A stretch of DNA of 64,000 nt, taken from assembly GCA_003194525.1 (NCBI GenBank), contig NBIV01000019.1:310001-374000 (forward strand). Direction: 5' to 3'. Below, in pieces: positions 10,070-19,490 of the stretch. The stretch comes from Gracilariopsis chorda. Lineage: Eukaryota > Rhodophyta > Florideophyceae > Gracilariales > Gracilariaceae. Made by a program: the position numbers and the translations under genes. A model generated the notes under the pieces. It worked only from the letters and a program-made list of their open reading frames with translations, did no database searches and was not told the origin of the DNA. Within the stretch, counting starts at the first letter, position 1, and every line of letters starts with the position of its first letter.

Positions 10070-12244
10070 ATGTCGAGACATCCCTCCGATGCGGAGCCAG
10101 TGGTGACGCGTAGTCGCTCCGGCGACAACGCGGACACTTCCGACGTTCGGTTCGTACCCCGTATCCCTATACGGACAAGTTCCAGCCGTGCTGGCGCCGC
10201 TTCATTGCGGAATGATACCCCTGACCGGGAACCCCGGAACCTCCTTTTGCCCTCGTCATCACCCCCGCAGGGGAATGCAGCATCTACTTCGGCTGTTGCC
10301 GCAGTGCCCCAGGCACCCCAGCCTGCTCCCGCTGTCGCGGCTTCGAGCCCCAGTGGAACGGGCGATAACACCCCCCAGGGGACGTCCCTGGAATCCCAGG
10401 TCCGCGCTCTGTGGACCACCCATGACACCCTTGTAGAGGAACTAAAATCCCTCCAAAAGGTGCTCTTGGCAACCCCCGTAAAGGAGGTTGCCGAGGAACT
10501 CCGTATTTTACGGTCTGACGTCAACTCCGTGTTGGAGAGTTTGGGACCACCCGCCACCTTCATCGAAGGAGTTGAAGCCCGATTTGATCGGATTGGTGCC
10601 CGCCTGGAGAGGCTGGAGCAGTTCGTCCTCATGGACAAACCATCCCCGGATAATCCGGTAAACGAGGCTTCGCACAACGACCAGCTTGCTGGGAAGAAGA
10701 AACGCCGTCATCAACGGAAACACCACCAAAAATATTCAGACTCCGATTTTTCGACATCGTCGGACTCATCCCGAAACCATTCGGTTAGCTCGAGCTCCTC
10801 GGACTCCGACTCGGAGGATGAGAAGCGAGGCTACTCCTCCCGCTCGAAGCGGTCATTGGCCACTGAAGATGTGGTCCGAACCCGCCAGAAGGGGAGAAGA
10901 CACCCCGGTCTTCGGGAATTGAAACCGACAAACCCGGATTACCGGAAGCTTTTATCATACCGGTACTACCGGCTCGAAGAGTCGTCACTTGGACGTACGC
11001 CCCGTGGTACGGGAAAGGTGCGAGAATGCATTAAGCGAATGCAGCTCTCGCTCCGCAACCAGTATTTTACTGGAGAGGACCCAGTCCTAGTACTGGATTT
11101 CCTATCCCGCTTTGTAGCGGAGGCCGATATCCTCGGTATGAATGAGGGACAAGCCTATTTGGCTTTACCGTATTTCTTACGGGGAGTGGCGGAGGACCAA
11201 TACACCTCTGTCAGAGGATCTTCTCGTGCCTCTGAGGGAGGGGTTACTTGCTGGCCGGAGGCTGTGCAGTATCTTCTGCGCTCCTACGCCACAAACACCG
11301 CTATTCAGCAGGCTATCCTCGGTTTGCGAGATACACGCCAGCGTGCTGGAGAGACCGAGACCGATTACTCGGTGCGCCTTAACAAGGCTTTCCACAGATG
11401 TGGTAACGTATACCCAGCTGGGGAGCGCAGTACCATGTTCATCGATGGTCTTGACCCAGCAATCCGGAGTTTAGCTACCCGCTATCGGGAGGACAAGCGG
11501 AAGATCACCTATCTCGAGCTGGTCCCACACGCCCGAGCGGAAGGGGATGCATTTCGTCCAAGAACTCCGAACAATCGGTCTAAATCCGCCAAGGCGTTGT
11601 TGCTGGAAAGCGAAGCTTCCTCACTCCCGCTCACTGCGGATGGGAACCCTGGACAGGGATTTGATACTGTGCATTTAGTGCAGGGGGATGGTGTGTCGAT
11701 ACCCACCAGTGATCTACCGTCAACGACGGAGATAACCCGTGATACGGGAACAGAAAATCCCGTTCTATACGGTGGTAACAGTCGGGTCCAACCCCAACGA
11801 CTCCCGTTTTCAAACGGTCAATCCCGTTATCAACGGCCTGGATGGACTGACACCCGCCCTGCGGTTCGCTTCTCCGATACTCGGAATAATAATCCGCGTG
11901 TCGCGGTATTGGCTCTCATTTGCCACCTGTGCTATGCCCATGGCCATACCTCACCCCAGTGTATTTGTTCACTGAAGGATATGGCCAAGGTAGTGGCAAA
12001 TTATGAGGCCCTCACTACAGAGGAGAAACGTTCCGTCCCGACGGCTTCCTACCTCCGTGCTAAAACGGACTTTTCCCATGCCCTACCACAGACCCCGCGA
12101 GCGCGGCAAGCTTCATACACCCCGATTCGGGAGATCACGCAACAATCCGTTGCAACCCCCGCTTATGCGGATAGAAACCCCCGTCAACGGGATGAAGCAC
12201 TCGTTGTCGAGGAACCCAACCCACCGCCGAAGGCGGAAAACTAA
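10070..12244 (+). CDS. gag: Element B Gag polyprotein
   Basis: 724 residues, intact, starting at the first ATG after the primer site and leader. The product would form the virus-like particle. Residues about 110-195 are predicted coiled coil (LVEELKSLQKVL, RLERLEQFVL). Residues about 210-260 are a Lys/Arg patch and a Ser/Asp-rich run. Residues about 325-490 look like a retrotransposon Gag capsid domain (FLSRFVAEAD, YFLRGVAEDQY, MFIDGLDP). A CCHC zinc knuckle, CHLCYAHGHTSPQC, fits Cx2Cx4Hx4C near residue 620. The TAA stop at 12242 is followed by pol in the -1 frame. Larger than most chromovirus Gag proteins because of the long disordered N-terminal part. Confidence 0.9.
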   Translation: MSRHPSDAEPVVTRSRSGDNADTSDVRFVPRIPIRTSSSRAGAASLRNDTPDREPRNLLLPSSSPPQGNAASTSAVAAVPQAPQPAPAVAASSPSGTGDNTPQGTSLESQVRALWTTHDTLVEELKSLQKVLLATPVKEVAEELRILRSDVNSVLESLGPPATFIEGVEARFDRIGARLERLEQFVLMDKPSPDNPVNEASHNDQLAGKKKRRHQRKHHQKYSDSDFSTSSDSSRNHSVSSSSSDSDSEDEKRGYSSRSKRSLATEDVVRTRQKGRRHPGLRELKPTNPDYRKLLSYRYYRLEESSLGRTPRGTGKVRECIKRMQLSLRNQYFTGEDPVLVLDFLSRFVAEADILGMNEGQAYLALPYFLRGVAEDQYTSVRGSSRASEGGVTCWPEAVQYLLRSYATNTAIQQAILGLRDTRQRAGETETDYSVRLNKAFHRCGNVYPAGERSTMFIDGLDPAIRSLATRYREDKRKITYLELVPHARAEGDAFRPRTPNNRSKSAKALLLESEASSLPLTADGNPGQGFDTVHLVQGDGVSIPTSDLPSTTEITRDTGTENPVLYGGNSRVQPQRLPFSNGQSRYQRPGWTDTRPAVRFSDTRNNNPRVAVLALICHLCYAHGHTSPQCICSLKDMAKVVANYEALTTEEKRSVPTASYLRAKTDFSHALPQTPRARQASYTPIREITQQSVATPAYADRNPRQRDEALVVEEPNPPPKAEN

Positions 12245-12396
12245 CTGAGGAAGTCTCCCCTTTTGGAGAGGCGTCCTCAGACAAGAGGCTGTTGGCACCT
12301 GAGGCGTCCTCGCCTCGCTCCCCGGTGAGAGTCCTCTCGAGGAAAGACACCGCTGACGCGGACTCTGCGCACCTCGGTGTGTTGCGTCGCCCGTAG
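12235..12396 (+). promoter_or_regulatory. Gag-pol junction: -1 frame overlap and an amber codon
   Basis: The pol frame is -1 relative to gag and is open from before the gag stop, reading on through about 50 codons to a TAG at 12394-12396. It then opens again into protease. The bases GGAAAAC (12235-12241) precede the gag TAA; they are not a canonical slippery heptamer because the first three bases are not identical. Expression of pol by frameshifting is inferred from the layout. The TAG may be a mutation or a readthrough codon. Confidence 0.45.
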
Positions 12397-15351
12397 ATAC
12401 AGAGTAAAAATCCCCGGATTCCCGGTAGAGTCTTGGTCTTGGCCAAGCGCAATTACAAGGTCTATACTGACCTTGGCCTTGATCCCCAGTTTATGGTGAG
12501 GTTTCTCACCGTCCTCGATACAGGTGCAGGCCCCAACTTTGTTGTGGAATCATTGTTACCCCCGCTTGTGCGGTCTCGTATTCGCTCTGACGCGGTCCCC
12601 GACATTTCGGATGCCAACAACAATCCGTTACAAACGGTGGGCACAGTGGACCTCGTCGTGAGACTTGGTACCTCTTTGGTGCATTTGGACTTCATCGTTT
12701 GCCATTCATTGGCAGCACCAGTCATACTGGGATATGTTTACTGCGACAGATTTGTCGACGCAATGAGGCCTCGCCTCAGGCGTGTAGAAATTGACGACGG
12801 ATCGTCGGTTCCGATTGTTCGCCGCCCGCTAAAGCGGTCCTCTCGGAAACAAGTTCCGCTCCCTGCTGCGCAGGAACCACCGCCCGCGTCCCGTGAGTTC
12901 ACCAAGCTCCGCGTCGCTGCCTCGGTTTCTATACCAGCTGAGTCCCAAGTCTGGGTGCATGTAGATTCCCTTCAACAGGGTCTTTGGGTTATACAACCCC
13001 TCACCTCGTCGTACGAGAAATCTCAGCTGGCGCGGGCTAATGGAATTGTCTCCATTTCCCCGGATGTTCCTTTCCGGATATTGGTTCCCAACCTTGGCAA
13101 ACACCCCCAGTATCTGGTAAAACACCAAGTAATTGGGGGTGTAACCCCCCATCCTATGGGAATGCTGCCGACGAAGATGACAGCCGCCGATGTACTCGGA
13201 GTTACCACCTCTTCTGAGGAGTTCGCCTCGCCGTCCGAAGACGTCAAGTCTAAGGAGGGGGAGGAAACCGCTACTTCAGCGTCGAACATACCGAGTAACT
13301 CGGAATTGCGAACCACACCTGTTCCAAAGGACAATGCTCCATCGAGCAACGACCGAATTGATCCGGAAAAGGCACTTGAAGCGCTGGACTCCAGCCACGT
13401 GCCAGAGTCGCACCGCGAAAAAATCCGTACAATGTTACAGGAATTCACCACAATGTGGGATGGCTCGCTTGGCGAGATAATTGCAACGGAACACCGGATC
13501 GATGTTTTCCTCGGTGCGCAACCGGTTGCACAACCCCCTTACAGGGCAGTTCCGAAAGCTCGGGAAGAGAAGCAGTCCCAAGTGGACAAGATGCTCCGCG
13601 AAGGTGTGATTGAGCCCGCTCAATCACCCTGGGTATCCCCAGTTGTACTGGCTTTAAAGGCCGACGGAACCTGTAGGTTCTGTGTCGACTACCGCCGGCT
13701 CAATGCCGTGAATGTTAGGGACACGTACCCTATCCCTCGTATGGACGAGTGCATTGACTCCCTCGGAGACGCCACCTTTTTCACGGCTCTCGATGCCAAT
13801 TGGGGATATTGGCAAGTACCTGTCAGACAGGAGGATCGCGACGAAACCGCATTCACCTGCCACGCAGGAACGCACCACTTCAAGTGGATGCCATTTGGGT
13901 TAACCAACGCCCCCGCCACCTTTCAGTGTGCAGTAGATATTCTACTCAACCGCTTTAAGTGGCGGAGTTGTCTGGTCTACCTTGATGATATTATCATCTT
14001 CTCCAACTCGTTGGACGACCATCTCACTCACGTCCGAGACGTGCTGACCGTACTCCGCGATGCGGGAACTACCCTCAAGTTGAGCAAATGCGAGTTTTTC
14101 ACAGATATTGTGAAGTATCTAGGTCACATTTTCCGTCCTGGACGGTTAGCGATCGAGAAAGCTCGAGTCAAATCCCTCGTTGAGGCGAAACAGCCCCGTA
14201 CTCAAACGGAACTGCGCTCCTTTTTGGGGCTGGTCAACGTCTATCGACGGTTTATCCCGAACTTTTCGGATACCGCGGCGCCCCTGAACGCGTTGTTGCG
14301 AAAGGGGAACCCCCCAAAACTGGGAACATTTACGCCCGAGCAATCGGAAGCCTTTAACTCCTTGAAGGAGGCTGTCACATCAGCACCAATCCTACATCTC
14401 CAAAAACTTGGGTTGCCATACTCCGTAGATACGGACTCGAGCGACTACCAAGTCGGGTGTGCTCTTTTTCAAACCACCCCCGAGGGGAACCGACACCCAA
14501 TTGGTTATGGGTCGCGCTCGCTCAATGTTCATGAGCGGAACTACTCCGTATCGGAGAAAGAGTGCCTCGCCGTCGTATGGGCGATGACAACTCTACGCCC
14601 CTACCTTATGGGAGTTCACTTCACCGTGTACACGGATCATTCCTCATTGAGGTGGTTAATGAATATCTGTGACCCGTCGGGACGCCTCATGCGCTGGAGA
14701 ATCCGCCTCGCGGAATATGACTTTCAAGTCATTTATAAAAAGGGTGCGCAGAACACCCAAGCCGACGCCCTGTCGCGGTTACCCACAAGTGGGGAAGCAC
14801 TGCCAACGGAGGATGATGAAGTCCCATGTTACATGGCCATAGAGCCGGATGATCTGGAATGTGCCGTCGAGGCTGGGCCAGAAAACTGGGACGAGGATGC
14901 TGACTTTGACGAACTACTCGCATCGCGAGATGAATCTAAGAACCCGCTACCGGGAAACTTTGTACCGGTATCACCGGAAGAATTGATCCGAGAACAATTC
15001 GGCGACCCATTCTGTACGAGGATTCGTGCCCGTCTTAACGGTGGTGAATATCTCCCTTTCGGGGTAAACGACGAAGGCTACCTCGTACGGAAGGTCAAAG
15101 CCCTCCCAAAGATTGTGGTACCTCATTTTCTGCAGTCGCGGGTGTTACATCTATCACACTACGCCCCCATTGGAGGTCACCCAGGTGGGAGGAAACTCTA
15201 CCTAACCCTGCGAAGGGATTTCTATTGGCCCGCCATGGCGGTGGATTGCTACGCAACCGTGCGGTTTTGTAGCGAATGCGCGAAGAATCGCGTGAAACTC
15301 CACAAAAATGCAAAGAAGATGAAACTATTCCCCGCAAGGGCGCCGCTCTAG
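12397..15351 (+). CDS. pol: Element B Pol: protease, RT, RNase H, integrase zinc domain
   Basis: Open from the amber codon at 12394 to TAG at 15349. There is no early ATG (first at 12493), as expected for a Gag-Pol fusion. Protease: VLDTGAGPNFV with the DTG-type active site, and VILGY. RT: CVDYRRLNAV, FTALDANWGYWQ, FGLTNAPATF and YLDDIIIF (catalytic YLDD). RNase H: VDTDSSDYQVGCAL, SEKECLAVVWA, VYTDHSSLRWL. Integrase HHCC: LHLSHYAPIGGH followed by CSECAKNR. All catalytic residues I can check are present, so the enzyme set looks functional apart from the stop codons. Confidence 0.92.
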   Translation: MQSKNPRIPGRVLVLAKRNYKVYTDLGLDPQFMVRFLTVLDTGAGPNFVVESLLPPLVRSRIRSDAVPDISDANNNPLQTVGTVDLVVRLGTSLVHLDFIVCHSLAAPVILGYVYCDRFVDAMRPRLRRVEIDDGSSVPIVRRPLKRSSRKQVPLPAAQEPPPASREFTKLRVAASVSIPAESQVWVHVDSLQQGLWVIQPLTSSYEKSQLARANGIVSISPDVPFRILVPNLGKHPQYLVKHQVIGGVTPHPMGMLPTKMTAADVLGVTTSSEEFASPSEDVKSKEGEETATSASNIPSNSELRTTPVPKDNAPSSNDRIDPEKALEALDSSHVPESHREKIRTMLQEFTTMWDGSLGEIIATEHRIDVFLGAQPVAQPPYRAVPKAREEKQSQVDKMLREGVIEPAQSPWVSPVVLALKADGTCRFCVDYRRLNAVNVRDTYPIPRMDECIDSLGDATFFTALDANWGYWQVPVRQEDRDETAFTCHAGTHHFKWMPFGLTNAPATFQCAVDILLNRFKWRSCLVYLDDIIIFSNSLDDHLTHVRDVLTVLRDAGTTLKLSKCEFFTDIVKYLGHIFRPGRLAIEKARVKSLVEAKQPRTQTELRSFLGLVNVYRRFIPNFSDTAAPLNALLRKGNPPKLGTFTPEQSEAFNSLKEAVTSAPILHLQKLGLPYSVDTDSSDYQVGCALFQTTPEGNRHPIGYGSRSLNVHERNYSVSEKECLAVVWAMTTLRPYLMGVHFTVYTDHSSLRWLMNICDPSGRLMRWRIRLAEYDFQVIYKKGAQNTQADALSRLPTSGEALPTEDDEVPCYMAIEPDDLECAVEAGPENWDEDADFDELLASRDESKNPLPGNFVPVSPEELIREQFGDPFCTRIRARLNGGEYLPFGVNDEGYLVRKVKALPKIVVPHFLQSRVLHLSHYAPIGGHPGGRKLYLTLRRDFYWPAMAVDCYATVRFCSECAKNRVKLHKNAKKMKLFPARAPL

Positions 15352-16794
15352 TTTATCGCGATCGATATTCTCGGACCACTACTCACCACGAAACGTGGAA
15401 ACAAGTTTCTACTTGTCATTACCGACCGCTTTTCTAAGCTGGTACGGACTGTCCTTCTTCGGAGGATAACCGCTCTCACGGTGGCCCAGGCTCTGGTGAC
15501 GCACTGGATTTTCGTCTACGGTCCCCCTGTGGAGGTGCTCTCCGATAACGGGAAACAGTTCGTGAGCAAGTTCTTCCAGGATGTTTGTCGCATCCTGGAT
15601 GTCAAGAACTTGTTCACGACTACCTACCACCCACAGTGTAATGGGAAAGTTGAACGGTTTAACCGGACGTTACTCGCGGCGTTACGTTCCTTCGTCGCAG
15701 ACCACCCAAAGAACCGGGACATGTACGCTGATGCGGGAACCTACGCGTACAACACGCAGGTACACCGGACTACCGGAGTTTCGCCATTCGAGTTAGTTCT
15801 ATCTATAACACCTCCGCCAGTGGCGCTGGAACCCCAAGCTACCTTGGACAATTTCCCATCAGTGGGTATCTACCGGCAGCAATGGAAGCAATGGCTTTCC
15901 AAGCTGGTCCCCGCGGCGCAGAAGTCTATGGCACGGGCCCAAGCCGCTTACAAGCGGGATTTTGATGCTCGCTTGCGAGGGAAACCGTCCCTGATACGGG
16001 CGAATAACTACGTCTTCATCAGGAAGGAGTACTACAACCCAGAATGGGAGAAGCGCCATAAACTCTCGCCTGTGGCGGATGGACCATTCAAGGTCATCTC
16101 TGTAAACACCGACACTGTCGTGGTAGAGATGGGCGACATGCACGAACGGATTTCCCGTGATCTTGTTGTCCTTGCCCCCCCTCCCTCGTCAGAGGTAGTC
16201 CTGGATCCAGGCAACCCCGTTTCTATGGACTCTGCAACCCCGGAATCATCCGGGAGTACTAGGCCTACGGTACTACCACACCGCAGCCGGGGACTCTCAG
16301 ACCTACCGACCCTGTCGGACTCACCGGCTCAGCCGGGTAATTCGGGCCCCTCAGCGCCCGCCCCTACCACGCCCGCCCCCCTGGCGCGAATTTATACCCG
16401 CCAGGCGGGGAATGTTATCACTTATCCTGCCGCTCCGTCTAAAGAGGGGGAGGAGAACACTCGTTTTCGAGGAACGATATCGCCGTCGCAACGAGAAACA
16501 CACCGTAACATACGGAACACTGACCGTGGAGCACGGAGTATGTCACGCGACACTAACCCCCCGTTCTCGGGCAGTGCTGTGCAACAGGAACCAGACGCGC
16601 AGGCCCCGCAAAAGCGGCAAATACACCGTTTGTCACTGGAAAACGAGAAGCACCCTCCAATAACGCAGCAGCGGAAATGCAATCGCCCGATCCATCCCCG
16701 GAGGCATTGCCACAAACGCGGGAAATATACCGTGCTACACGGGAAGTTGAAGCGCAACTACCGCACACCCCTGTCAGGGAAGGATCCCCGATAA
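15352..16794 (+). CDS. pol: Element B Pol: integrase core and C-terminal region
   Basis: Same frame as the preceding pol ORF, separated only by TAG at 15349. The DDE core is complete: FIAIDILGPL, then VLSDNGKQFV, then CNGKVERFNRTL. A GPY-like C-terminal part follows (RKEYYNPEWEKRHKLSPVADGPFKV). From about residue 260 it becomes a Pro/Ser/Thr-rich linker. The frame then runs into basic sequence and stops at 16792-16794. The chromodomain continues in another frame, so a frame change occurred around 16620-16700. Confidence 0.88.
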   Translation, partial: FIAIDILGPLLTTKRGNKFLLVITDRFSKLVRTVLLRRITALTVAQALVTHWIFVYGPPVEVLSDNGKQFVSKFFQDVCRILDVKNLFTTTYHPQCNGKVERFNRTLLAALRSFVADHPKNRDMYADAGTYAYNTQVHRTTGVSPFELVLSITPPPVALEPQATLDNFPSVGIYRQQWKQWLSKLVPAAQKSMARAQAAYKRDFDARLRGKPSLIRANNYVFIRKEYYNPEWEKRHKLSPVADGPFKVISVNTDTVVVEMGDMHERISRDLVVLAPPPSSEVVLDPGNPVSMDSATPESSGSTRPTVLPHRSRGLSDLPTLSDSPAQPGNSGPSAPAPTTPAPLARIYTRQAGNVITYPAAPSKEGEENTRFRGTISPSQRETHRNIRNTDRGARSMSRDTNPPFSGSAVQQEPDAQAPQKRQIHRLSLENEKHPPITQQRKCNRPIHPRRHCHKRGKYTVLHGKLKRNYRTPLSGKDPR

Positions 16795-17969
16795 GGGAGT
16801 ATGGTGACGATTGCCCCCAATCCCCTGAGCAGAGCGATGCATCGAAGCCGCCATTGGCTGAATCCCCCGCGGAAGCGGTTCAATTAGGTCCAGCAGACCC
16901 GTGCCCCGCGGAGAAGAGGCGCCCAGATACGCCATCCTCACAGGGAAATACCCACACCCCTCTTGGGGAAAAAGGCGGCCAAGCCACAGTCGAAGCTTCA
17001 GGCCCTGGAGCCCCAGCGCCGGAAACGCCTCCCACCGTCGACGGAATCGAAGCCCCCGCTCCGGGGAATAGTTTGCGCCAACCCCCGCAATGCTGCGGCG
17101 AAGAACCGAGAAACTCGGGAAAAACGCGCGCCATCGCACGCTCGAAACCGGTCGTACCGGACGCTGCTCCTCCTCATGGAGATGGTGCACCGCGCTTAGC
17201 GGCAATTCACCTGAAAAGGGTGCCATCGGCACCTGCCCGGCGCCCCCCAAAGGGGAATTTTGACCAAAATACCGGTGTACCGGAGGTAGCCCCAGGCAAC
17301 CCGTCAGTAGCCGGGGACACCACGGCGTCGCCGGAACGTATGGTGCAGAACGCTCGTGCACCTGGCAGGGAGGCGGAACGCTTACCAATCACAGTGTCGC
17401 ACGGGACCCCGCAGGGGATGTCACACACGCCGTTCCCGCATACGCGGCAAGGACCCCGCAAGCTCGTGGTTTGCAAAGAAGACCGCACTCGCGGAGTTCA
17501 AGTCCCCCGCCGACTGGCGGTTTGCCCGGCCTATCATGAAGACGGGAACAACGACACCCCTCGGGGGAATGACTTGCCGGTGAAAACCGTGACGCCACAC
17601 ACCCTCTTGAGGGATATTTTCCCGCATGAGCAGCGGCCACTAGGACAGCGCACGGCAACACCGGAGACATCGCCGACAACCCGGATGGGGGGCAACATAC
17701 CGCACAGCGGGCAACCCTCGCAAGGGAGTACAACCACCACCCGGCACGGCCGGAAGGTCTACGAACGAGAGTTCGTAGTAGACCGATTTTTCGGACACAC
17801 CTGGGACCAGGATGGTATTCTGCAATACCGCGTTCGCTGGTACGGATATGACCCCAGTAGGGATACGTGGGAGCCAATTGAACACCTCCCACGGTCGCAG
17901 GTCGTGCGATACCACCGTCAAACGGGAACTGCAGCCCCAGCCACGCTGGTTGATGCCCAAGTTGTATAA
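16677..17969 (+). CDS. Element B Pol C-terminus: disordered linker and chromodomain
   Basis: 430 codons overlapping the end of the integrase ORF in a different frame. The first about 350 residues are Pro/Ala/Glu/Arg-rich with no fold expected. The last about 70 form a chromodomain: YEREFVVDRFFGHTWDQ, LQYRVRWYGYDPSRDTWEP, IEHLPRSQVVRYHR. A QxRxIxR motif recurs in both this frame and the pol frame upstream (QKRQIHR, QTREIYR), placing the frame change between them. The ATG at 16677 is probably not a real start; the domain is normally the tail of integrase and steers integration toward marked chromatin. Confidence 0.85.
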   Translation: MQSPDPSPEALPQTREIYRATREVEAQLPHTPVREGSPIREYGDDCPQSPEQSDASKPPLAESPAEAVQLGPADPCPAEKRRPDTPSSQGNTHTPLGEKGGQATVEASGPGAPAPETPPTVDGIEAPAPGNSLRQPPQCCGEEPRNSGKTRAIARSKPVVPDAAPPHGDGAPRLAAIHLKRVPSAPARRPPKGNFDQNTGVPEVAPGNPSVAGDTTASPERMVQNARAPGREAERLPITVSHGTPQGMSHTPFPHTRQGPRKLVVCKEDRTRGVQVPRRLAVCPAYHEDGNNDTPRGNDLPVKTVTPHTLLRDIFPHEQRPLGQRTATPETSPTTRMGGNIPHSGQPSQGSTTTTRHGRKVYEREFVVDRFFGHTWDQDGILQYRVRWYGYDPSRDTWEPIEHLPRSQVVRYHRQTGTAAPATLVDAQVV

Positions 17970-18155
17970 CGTTGCCGCGCGAGCGGAGGGCCGTAAGAAA
18001 GGATAGCAAGGGAAAGTCCGTCCAAGACGGGGATTCTAATTGGAAATCACCGTCCGAGACGGGAAAGTTTACCTAATGGAGCAGCAAGCTCCATACTACA
18101 CTACACTATCTGGCATAGCCAGGGAAAGAAGAACCAGGAAACTGGATTAGAGGTT
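17970..18155. other. Spacer between convergent sense and antisense genes of B
   Basis: 186 bp between the end of the chromodomain ORF and the end of the antisense ORF. Both genes would need 3' ends here. It contains repeated GGGAAAG words and no ORF. Confidence 0.4.
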
Positions 18156-19208
18156 TCACTCACCCCCATCGTCCAGGGCATAACCACCAGCGAGGCGGTA
18201 GGCCAACGCGTCCGCCATGGTGGTGACATCCCCCGATACCTCGCCAGCGCTCAGACCGGCACCCCGGAGAAAACGTGCGATGATCTCGTTTTCATTCGCC
18301 GTCACCCCGCTGGGGATAGAAGGTCCGGCACTTGCCACCGAAGGGTCAGCAGCCGGCTCGGCCGGAGATACCCCCTCTGGGAAAGCTTCCGCGCTAGCGC
18401 CGGTTTTCTCTACGTCCATCTCCCGGGGTTCTTCCGGTTCGTTATCGACCATTGGGTCATCCCTGCCGTATGCGCGGTAGTAGTCGTCAGAATCGACGTA
18501 CCCAACAGGGTGGTCTTCCGGCACATGCCGGGGCGTATCGCGAAGCTCGCGCGCCTCCTCGGAGGAAATTTCCTGGAACTCCCAGGGGTCAAAGTAGATA
18601 AAATCCCCCGCAAAGGCGCTGTTTCTACCGAGTCCCGGACCACCGGTGTTACCGCTACCGCCATCCAGACGACCGCTTTGCTCCAGCGGGACCTCACTCC
18701 AGCTAACGCTGTCGATGTACCCAAGTAATTGGAGGACCTCTTCATTGTTGGCCTGGCCCCCAAGGGGGATGCGAAGATCCAAATTGCGGATCGCTGCCCG
18801 CACAAGCGGTGGCAGGACCCAGAGACGAAACTGGTCGTACGCCTCGTTGAGGATATAAGCCGCAGCGCGGGCCGCCCACTCCGTAACCACTACGGTCTCG
18901 CCCGAATTCCTTCGGAGGTGGTGACGCGGAATCGCAATCCGGTGACGCCAATCCCACGATGTGGTGACTGCTCTGGGCAGATCCCCCGGAAGGGTGTCTG
19001 AGCCATCCGCATAAGCGGTGACCAATCCCTCATTGAGGACAGCGACCGGGTGGAACCACGGGGCAAGGCGCAAGCGCGACGCGTGATTCCGATTCATCGG
19101 GTTGAGCCCCACCAGGGTGTTATAGGTTGGCCAGTTGAATGCGGGGGCGGTTCCGGAGGACCCCACCGAAGGTGGTAGTGCGAAGGGATGGGCGGCTGCA
19201 GCAGCCAT
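18156..19208 (-). CDS. Antisense ORF of element B, unknown protein
   Basis: 350 codons on the strand opposite gag-pol, between chromodomain and 3' LTR. I do not recognise the fold. It is homologous to the antisense ORF of element A (20627-22207): shared blocks are DWRHRIA, EWAARAAAYILNEAYDQFRLW, AIRNLDLRIPLGGQ, NNEEVLQLLGYID and GDFIYFDPW, then DDPMVDNE. The N-terminal block ADGSDTLPGDLPRAVTTSWDW is also shared. The C-terminal third is acidic and Ser/Pro-rich. The start at ATG 19208 precedes five alanines. The frame stays open upstream to a TGA at 19335-19337, so an upstream exon or shifted frame may add residues. No signal peptide or membrane segment is visible. A TATA-like block lies at 19433-19455. 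Confidence 0.8.
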   Translation of the reverse strand: MAAAAAHPFALPPSVGSSGTAPAFNWPTYNTLVGLNPMNRNHASRLRLAPWFHPVAVLNEGLVTAYADGSDTLPGDLPRAVTTSWDWRHRIAIPRHHLRRNSGETVVVTEWAARAAAYILNEAYDQFRLWVLPPLVRAAIRNLDLRIPLGGQANNEEVLQLLGYIDSVSWSEVPLEQSGRLDGGSGNTGGPGLGRNSAFAGDFIYFDPWEFQEISSEEARELRDTPRHVPEDHPVGYVDSDDYYRAYGRDDPMVDNEPEEPREMDVEKTGASAEAFPEGVSPAEPAADPSVASAGPSIPSGVTANENEIIARFLRGAGLSAGEVSGDVTTMADALAYRLAGGYALDDGGE

Positions 19209-19338
19209 ACTCCCCGCTCCCCGGTTGTACCGGATGTCGATCGCCCTGAGGCAGGGGAACTGACCGGAAACCGGTGGTGTATCGCCCGAGAGGCCTCGGA
19301 GGTTGGCTGTGGTTGTTGATGTTGTTATCGTTGTTCAT
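19120..19338 (-). CDS. Small upstream antisense ORF of element B
   Basis: About 72 codons from ATG at 19338, beginning MNNDNNINNHSQPPRP. It lies about 95 bp after the antisense TATA-like block and overlaps the start of the 350-codon antisense ORF in another frame. Element A has a counterpart in the same place beginning MNSDNLNQHNS (22494). The conservation suggests a true N-terminus or leader peptide, possibly joined to the main ORF by splicing or frameshifting. The same frame is open upstream to 19446, but that start would lie upstream of the likely transcript. Confidence 0.45.
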   Translation of the reverse strand: MNNDNNINNHSQPPRPLGRYTTGFRSVPLPQGDRHPVQPGSGEYGCCSRPSLRTTTFGGVLRNRPRIQLANL

Positions 19339-19432
19339 TTCTCCCTTTTTGAGGGTGGCTGTTGTTGTTGTTTGTGCGCTCGATGACTCTGGTGCAGAGG
19401 GATTTACCGGAGAACCGGAGACAGAGCACGCG

Positions 19433-19455
19433 CTTTTATCACCCATTTTCGTCTG
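19433..19455 (-). promoter_or_regulatory. TATA-like antisense promoter block of element B
   Basis: On the minus strand CAGACGAAAATGGGTGATAA runs into AAG. Element A has CAGACGAAAACGGGTATAAA running into AG at 22594-22615. In both, the block ends about 58 bp from the 3' LTR and about 100 bp upstream of the ATG of the small MN ORF. It fits a core promoter for the antisense gene; transcription is inferred. Confidence 0.55.
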
Positions 19456-19490
19456 GGAATCCTCCGCTTCCGCGGTCGTTTTCCCGTCTT

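Noticed and set aside
12433-12435. Start of pol at 12433
   Set aside because: This codon is TTG. The frame is open back to 12397 and beyond a TAG to the gag overlap, so pol is more likely expressed as a Gag-Pol fusion.
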